From Candidatus Latescibacterota bacterium (lineage in GTDB: Bacteria > Latescibacterota > UBA2968 > UBA8231), in contig SLHA01000010.1 of NCBI GenBank assembly GCA_007136405.1, forward strand, positions 16,333-80,332: a stretch of DNA of 64,000 nucleotides. The letters are read 5' to 3'. The position numbers were made by a program, and so were the translations under genes. Below, piece by piece: positions 60,642-64,000 of the stretch (position 1 is its first letter; every line of letters starts with the position of its first letter). The notes below the pieces were generated by a model. The model made no database searches. It had not been told where the DNA came from and saw nothing but the letters and a program-made list of their open reading frames with translations.

Positions 60642-62636
60642 TCAGCCGCGCTGCAGCAATTCCGTGGACAGATCCAGCTGTTGCAGCTGCTTGCGCGCCT
60701 GAGCCGCCGGCAGAGGCTGCATGTCCGGCCCCCAGGGCTCCTGCAGACGCAGGTTCCGGCCCAGGGCCCGCATCAGGTCGGGCAGATCGAAGGTCGTCAG
60801 GGCGGCGCGCACCACGTTCGCCGACGGCCACGCCACCAGGGGCACGCGTGTCCATTCGGCGTACGACAGCGGCGCATGGCGCAGAACGACGGATTGGACC
60901 CGGTCGTGCAGCACGGCGGCAAACAGGGCCAGGAGTGCTCCCTGGCCGCGTCCGTACAGCTTGATCTGGCGCGTGCCTTCGGCCACCAGCAGGTCCAGAA
61001 CGCTGAGTACGTCGTGGACGCGCTGTCCCAGGTAGCTTTCCCCGAACAGCAACCCGTAGCCGTGCATCATGTAGTCGATTCCATACGCATGGAACAAGCT
61101 GGGGGTGGCCTCGTCCTGCATGGATTCGCCCAGACCGCGTGCGTCGATGCCGAATAAAGGTCCCGCTTTCAACAGCTTCTGCGCCAGCGGGTCATCCTGG
61201 AAGTCTTCGGCGCAACCGGTGTGCGGCAGCCAGACGCTGACCTCGGCTTCCGGTTCCAGGGTTCCGGCGGTGGAGGGATCTGCCAGTCTTCTGGTCACTA
61301 TGGCGCGTATGCCTGCAGTGGTTTCCACGGCGTAGCGTGCCAGGGTGAAGCCGTCCTGAAGCCGGGGGCGAAGGATGCGGTAGTGCGGTGCGGTGCTGCG
61401 GACCGGAAGCTGCAGCAGACGAGGCAGGTGGTCCATCAGATCGGCTTTGCTGGGCGCCCGCCGCGAGTCGATCAGCTGCGTGGCCATGTCCTCCACCAGC
61501 CTGTAGATGGGTGTGGCACCGGCAGCCACCGTGTTGCCCTGTGGGGTGACCCAACCTGCGGTTTCCTCGAGGTGAGTGGGTTTGCGCACCCGGACCGAAC
61601 GCTGCAGGCCGGCGTGTTCGACGAAGAAATCCACCATGGCCTCCTGGTTCTCCACCCCGAAGCCATGCGGTCGCGGACCGATATACAGCTGTGCGGCGTT
61701 GTCCGGTGCTCCCAGAATATCGTAGAATCGGCGCACGTCCGCATAGGCCTCCTGCAGGCCGCGGCGGTCGAAAAAGTCGTACTTCTGTCCCAGCAGCAGC
61801 ACCGGATCCGGGGCCCGGGCAATGAGGAAATCCGCCATCTCCAGGCCGGATCCGATGGCTCCCGGAGGATATTGCTCGCAATCAGCAGGCAACTCGTTTT
61901 CCAGATTGGCCAGGAAGGTGGTGACAAAGCACGAAGGCGCCGCCATGGTGATGCGGGGTTCGTACGCCCATAGCCACGTGGTCATGGTGCCGCCGCCGGA
62001 ATTACCCGTCAGGCCGACGCGTTCCGGGTCCACTTCAGGGCGCGTCAACAGATAGTCCAGGGCGCGGATGCCGTCCCAGGCGCGCCAGGCTCCGAACCAT
62101 TGCCCCAGTAGCTCCAGCTGCTTGCCCATCATGTTGTGGGCGTGGGTACAGCTGGCGACCATGCCGCGATCCTTCAGATCCCAGTACTGATCCCGTTCTC
62201 CCTGGTTGAAGGGGTCATAGATGAGGGTGACGAAGCCGGAACGGGCCAGGCGCTGGCAGAACTCCTGGTACGCCGGGGCCATTTTGCCTTCGGCGCTGTG
62301 TCCGCAGGTGCCGAGGACCGCCGGAGCTCGTTCCTTGAGGCCTTTCGGCAGGTACATATGCGCGGTGACCAGACAACCTGGACGGCTTTGGAACAGCAGT
62401 TTCTCCAGGGTGTAGTAACGCGTTTCCGTGGTGTCGACCACGCTGGTATCCAGGGCGCTACGGGCCGGTTTGGGGCCGAACGCGCGCCGGATGGCGTTGC
62501 GCACCGTTTTCTGGTAGGCCAGTGCCTGCGAGCGCGAGCGGATGCGGCTGAGTCGTTCTTCCCGGTCTGCGTGCAGGGCACGCAGCCGCGTCACGTAGTC
62601 TTCGATCACCATGTGACCGTAGCCGTTGCGGGGCAT
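60642..62636 (-). CDS. Alpha/beta hydrolase with two hydrolase-like domains (acetylxylan-esterase-like)
   Basis: 664 residues, no signal peptide. The first domain (about 60-350) is an alpha/beta hydrolase of the acetylxylan esterase or dienelactone hydrolase type: VTAHMYLPKG, GTCGHSAEGK (oxyanion region), LIYDPFNQGERDQY, nucleophile Ser213 in GNSGGG, ARAPDPVLLLGQKYDFFD (Asp) and IGPRPHGFG (His). The second half (about 410-650) again looks like a hydrolase fold, but its nucleophile elbow reads GRGQG (562-566) with Gly in place of Ser, so it is probably inactive. AAGGAG lies seven bases before the start. The natural substrate is probably an ester of a carbohydrate. Confidence 0.82.
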   Translation of the reverse strand: MPRNGYGHMVIEDYVTRLRALHADREERLSRIRSRSQALAYQKTVRNAIRRAFGPKPARSALDTSVVDTTETRYYTLEKLLFQSRPGCLVTAHMYLPKGLKERAPAVLGTCGHSAEGKMAPAYQEFCQRLARSGFVTLIYDPFNQGERDQYWDLKDRGMVASCTHAHNMMGKQLELLGQWFGAWRAWDGIRALDYLLTRPEVDPERVGLTGNSGGGTMTTWLWAYEPRITMAAPSCFVTTFLANLENELPADCEQYPPGAIGSGLEMADFLIARAPDPVLLLGQKYDFFDRRGLQEAYADVRRFYDILGAPDNAAQLYIGPRPHGFGVENQEAMVDFFVEHAGLQRSVRVRKPTHLEETAGWVTPQGNTVAAGATPIYRLVEDMATQLIDSRRAPSKADLMDHLPRLLQLPVRSTAPHYRILRPRLQDGFTLARYAVETTAGIRAIVTRRLADPSTAGTLEPEAEVSVWLPHTGCAEDFQDDPLAQKLLKAGPLFGIDARGLGESMQDEATPSLFHAYGIDYMMHGYGLLFGESYLGQRVHDVLSVLDLLVAEGTRQIKLYGRGQGALLALFAAVLHDRVQSVVLRHAPLSYAEWTRVPLVAWPSANVVRAALTTFDLPDLMRALGRNLRLQEPWGPDMQPLPAAQARKQLQQLDLSTELLQRG

Positions 62637-63186
62637 ATGGCGGCTCCTTGTCCGTTAATGCGAGCGTAGGCACGTCCGATGAGCGGGCAGCCTCTCAGTC
62701 GAGTGTGCCGGGTTTGGCGGAAACGTTCCGGATGCTGTGACGCCCCTTTCCCGCGTCTGGAGCGTCGCCGGCCCACCGCAGGCCGGACTCGAAGGCGCTC
62801 CGCGCCAGAGCGTAGCCACGGTCATCAGGTTGGGGCTGCATCACTTCCATTCCCGCACAACAGGTTATCGCTGGCGCTGCCGGGCTTGGGTCAAGGCGCA
62901 AGTAAGCACGACGGACGCCGAATGTCAAGAGATGACCGCTGCCGAGATGCGGTCTGAAGCACCGCAGCCGGTGCCTCAGGCGCCGGGTGAGGTACGGACC
63001 GGGAGCGCCTGCCGGTAAGACGCGGCCGGAGCAGGGAGCTGAATCCGGGCGCTGCCCGGGTCAACCGTCAGGCCGGGCGCGGGCCCGGTGTTGCCGCGCG
63101 GGGCGGCACAGCGGCTGGCGGGGATGACCTGCCTGATGGGGGGTCATGCGTTATGCTGCGGGGCAGACGGTGAGTACGGTCGGCGA
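62637..63186. other. 550-bp gap between hydrolase and YedK genes
   Basis: No convincing gene. A minus-strand TTGACA (62928-62923), 17-bp spacer and TTACTT (62905-62900) may drive the hydrolase gene with a leader of about 256 nt. Nothing else is recognised. Confidence 0.4.
62900..62928 (-). promoter_or_regulatory. Candidate promoter of the double-domain hydrolase gene
   Basis: Perfect -35 TTGACA on the minus strand, 17-bp spacer and a poor -10 TTACTT. Confidence 0.35.
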
Positions 63187-63873
63187 TTATTCGCCTGGTG
63201 GGGGCGATGGCTCGATGCAGTCCGGCGCGTCGTAACCGGGCGCATTGACCCGGGTGGACACCGGATACGCCGTCAGACGAGGTGACGGGTACGGTTGCAG
63301 CAGGGCCTGGAGATTCTCCCGGGAGGTGTCCGCGGCCAGCCAGCTGAAGGCCGCCGGCGGTTCGAGGATGACCGGCATGCGGGGATGAATGGGCGCCAGC
63401 AGCTCGTTGGCCGCCGTGGTGATGATGGTGCAGGTATGCACGACCTCGTCCTCCGGAGACAGCCATTCCTCCCACAGACCGGCCAGAGCCAGGGGGCGTT
63501 GGTCCGGCGGGCAAACATATATGGGCACTTTGGTGGGCACTTTGCCCGAAGCGGTCTGGCGCCATTCGTAGAAACCGCTAGCCGGGAGCAGGCAGCGGCG
63601 ACGCTTGAACGCGGCGCGGAACGCGGGCTTGGTGGCCACCGTCTCCGCGCGGGCATTGATCAAGCGGTTGCCGATGCGGGCGTCCCGGGCCCAGAAGGGT
63701 ATCAGACCCCAGCGAAACGCCTCCACCGTGCGTTGAGCCTGCTGGACGATCACGGTAGCCGGCTGCCCCGGGGCGATGTTGTACCGTGGGCGCGGAGCCA
63801 CGGTCACATGATCCACGTCGTAGTAGTCGGCGATTGCGGCGATGCTGTGATGCAGGGTGTAGCGTCCGCACAT
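63187..63873 (-). CDS. yedK: SOS response-associated peptidase (YedK/HMCES family)
   Basis: Protects abasic sites in single-stranded DNA by forming a thiazolidine crosslink through its N-terminal cysteine. The 228-residue protein begins MCGRYTL with the catalytic Cys2, and keeps Asn32 (YNIAPGQ), Glu103 (SGFYEWR) and His163 (PIHPRMPVIL), the complete active site. WGLIPFWA and NARAETV are family-typical. ATG at 63873 is fixed by the need for Cys2 and by GGGAGGAG upstream; the in-frame start at 63999 would bury the cysteine. Confidence 0.96.
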   Translation of the reverse strand: MCGRYTLHHSIAAIADYYDVDHVTVAPRPRYNIAPGQPATVIVQQAQRTVEAFRWGLIPFWARDARIGNRLINARAETVATKPAFRAAFKRRRCLLPASGFYEWRQTASGKVPTKVPIYVCPPDQRPLALAGLWEEWLSPEDEVVHTCTIITTAANELLAPIHPRMPVILEPPAAFSWLAADTSRENLQALLQPYPSPRLTAYPVSTRVNAPGYDAPDCIEPSPPPGE

Positions 63874-64000
63874 GGTCTCCTCCCGGAAAAAACCGGTGAT
63901 CCCGCCAGGTTGCCGGACGCGAGGCGGATCGACATGCTCTCCCCGGCGCAACCAGGGCGTGCCGATGTCTAACTTGAATGGATTACGGTGGCCGGTCAAG

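Overview
The window is a GC-rich (roughly 60-65% G+C by eye), densely coded piece of a bacterial chromosome. It holds 45 protein genes that I can support, no rRNA or tRNA gene, no CRISPR array, and no insertion sequence or prophage. It encodes a Na+-pumping NADH dehydrogenase, a homodimeric-type pyruvate dehydrogenase E1, SMC and sigma-54. It also encodes the Lpt lipopolysaccharide export ATPase with an LptC/LptA-like lipoprotein, so the cell is Gram-negative. Several features do not look like a textbook proteobacterium: an archaeal-flavoured CTP synthase, a stand-alone AICAR transformylase, a DUF4159 protein, a UVR-motif protein of a type I associate with FCB/PVC lineages, and a fused LptC/OstA protein. 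My guess is an uncultured lineage around the FCB/PVC superphyla. That placement is inference and is not secure.

Layout. Positions 1-5171: aceE (cut by the left edge), a membrane-anchored DUF4159 protein and panB. Positions 5415-11681: a complete nqrABCDEF operon followed by nqrM. Positions 12040-16205: a polyprenyl diphosphate synthase, an ECF sigma factor on the other strand, and a tight three-gene run (SEC-C protein, RmlC-like epimerase, orotate-PRTase-like protein). Positions 16208-27162: smc, a 74-residue unknown, an orphan gatC ending in a good terminator, then pyrG, the lptC/lptA-like gene, lptB and rpoN. Positions 27327-29910: a LarA-like (DUF2088) protein and a protein that appears to contain three RidA-like repeats.

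Positions 30040-43296 hold the most unusual locus. An AraC-family regulator is followed, all on the minus strand, by a gene for a 2,623-residue protein that I do not recognise. After it come an ATP-grasp protein, a fucokinase-like GHMP kinase with a long N-terminal extension, and a NYN/YacP-type nuclease-fold protein. The giant protein itself ends in what looks like a second ATP-grasp module. The gene order suggests an ATP-driven ligation or phosphorylation pathway under one regulator, but I cannot name the product.

Positions 43715-46832: an NtrC-type response regulator and a soluble PAS histidine kinase, which would act with the sigma-54 encoded at 25696, preceded by a small helical protein. 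Positions 47194-53659: a membrane protein, a right-handed beta-helix protein, the AICAR transformylase, dapA-dapB for lysine and cell-wall synthesis, and the UVR-motif protein. Positions 54398-62636: an accessory metabolic stretch with a Gfo/Idh/MocA oxidoreductase, a formamidase-like protein, a GlmU-like nucleotidyltransferase, a D-2-hydroxyacid dehydrogenase, a GT4 glycosyltransferase and a double-domain alpha/beta hydrolase. Positions 63187-63873: a YedK/HMCES-type DNA-protein crosslink protein.

Promoters of the sigma-70 type (TTGnCn, 16-18 bp, TATAAT-like) can be read in front of many units. The best are those of rpoN, smc, the RidA-repeat gene, nqrA, dapA and the D-2-hydroxyacid dehydrogenase. 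Several intergenic gaps hold short tandem duplications or strong inverted repeats.
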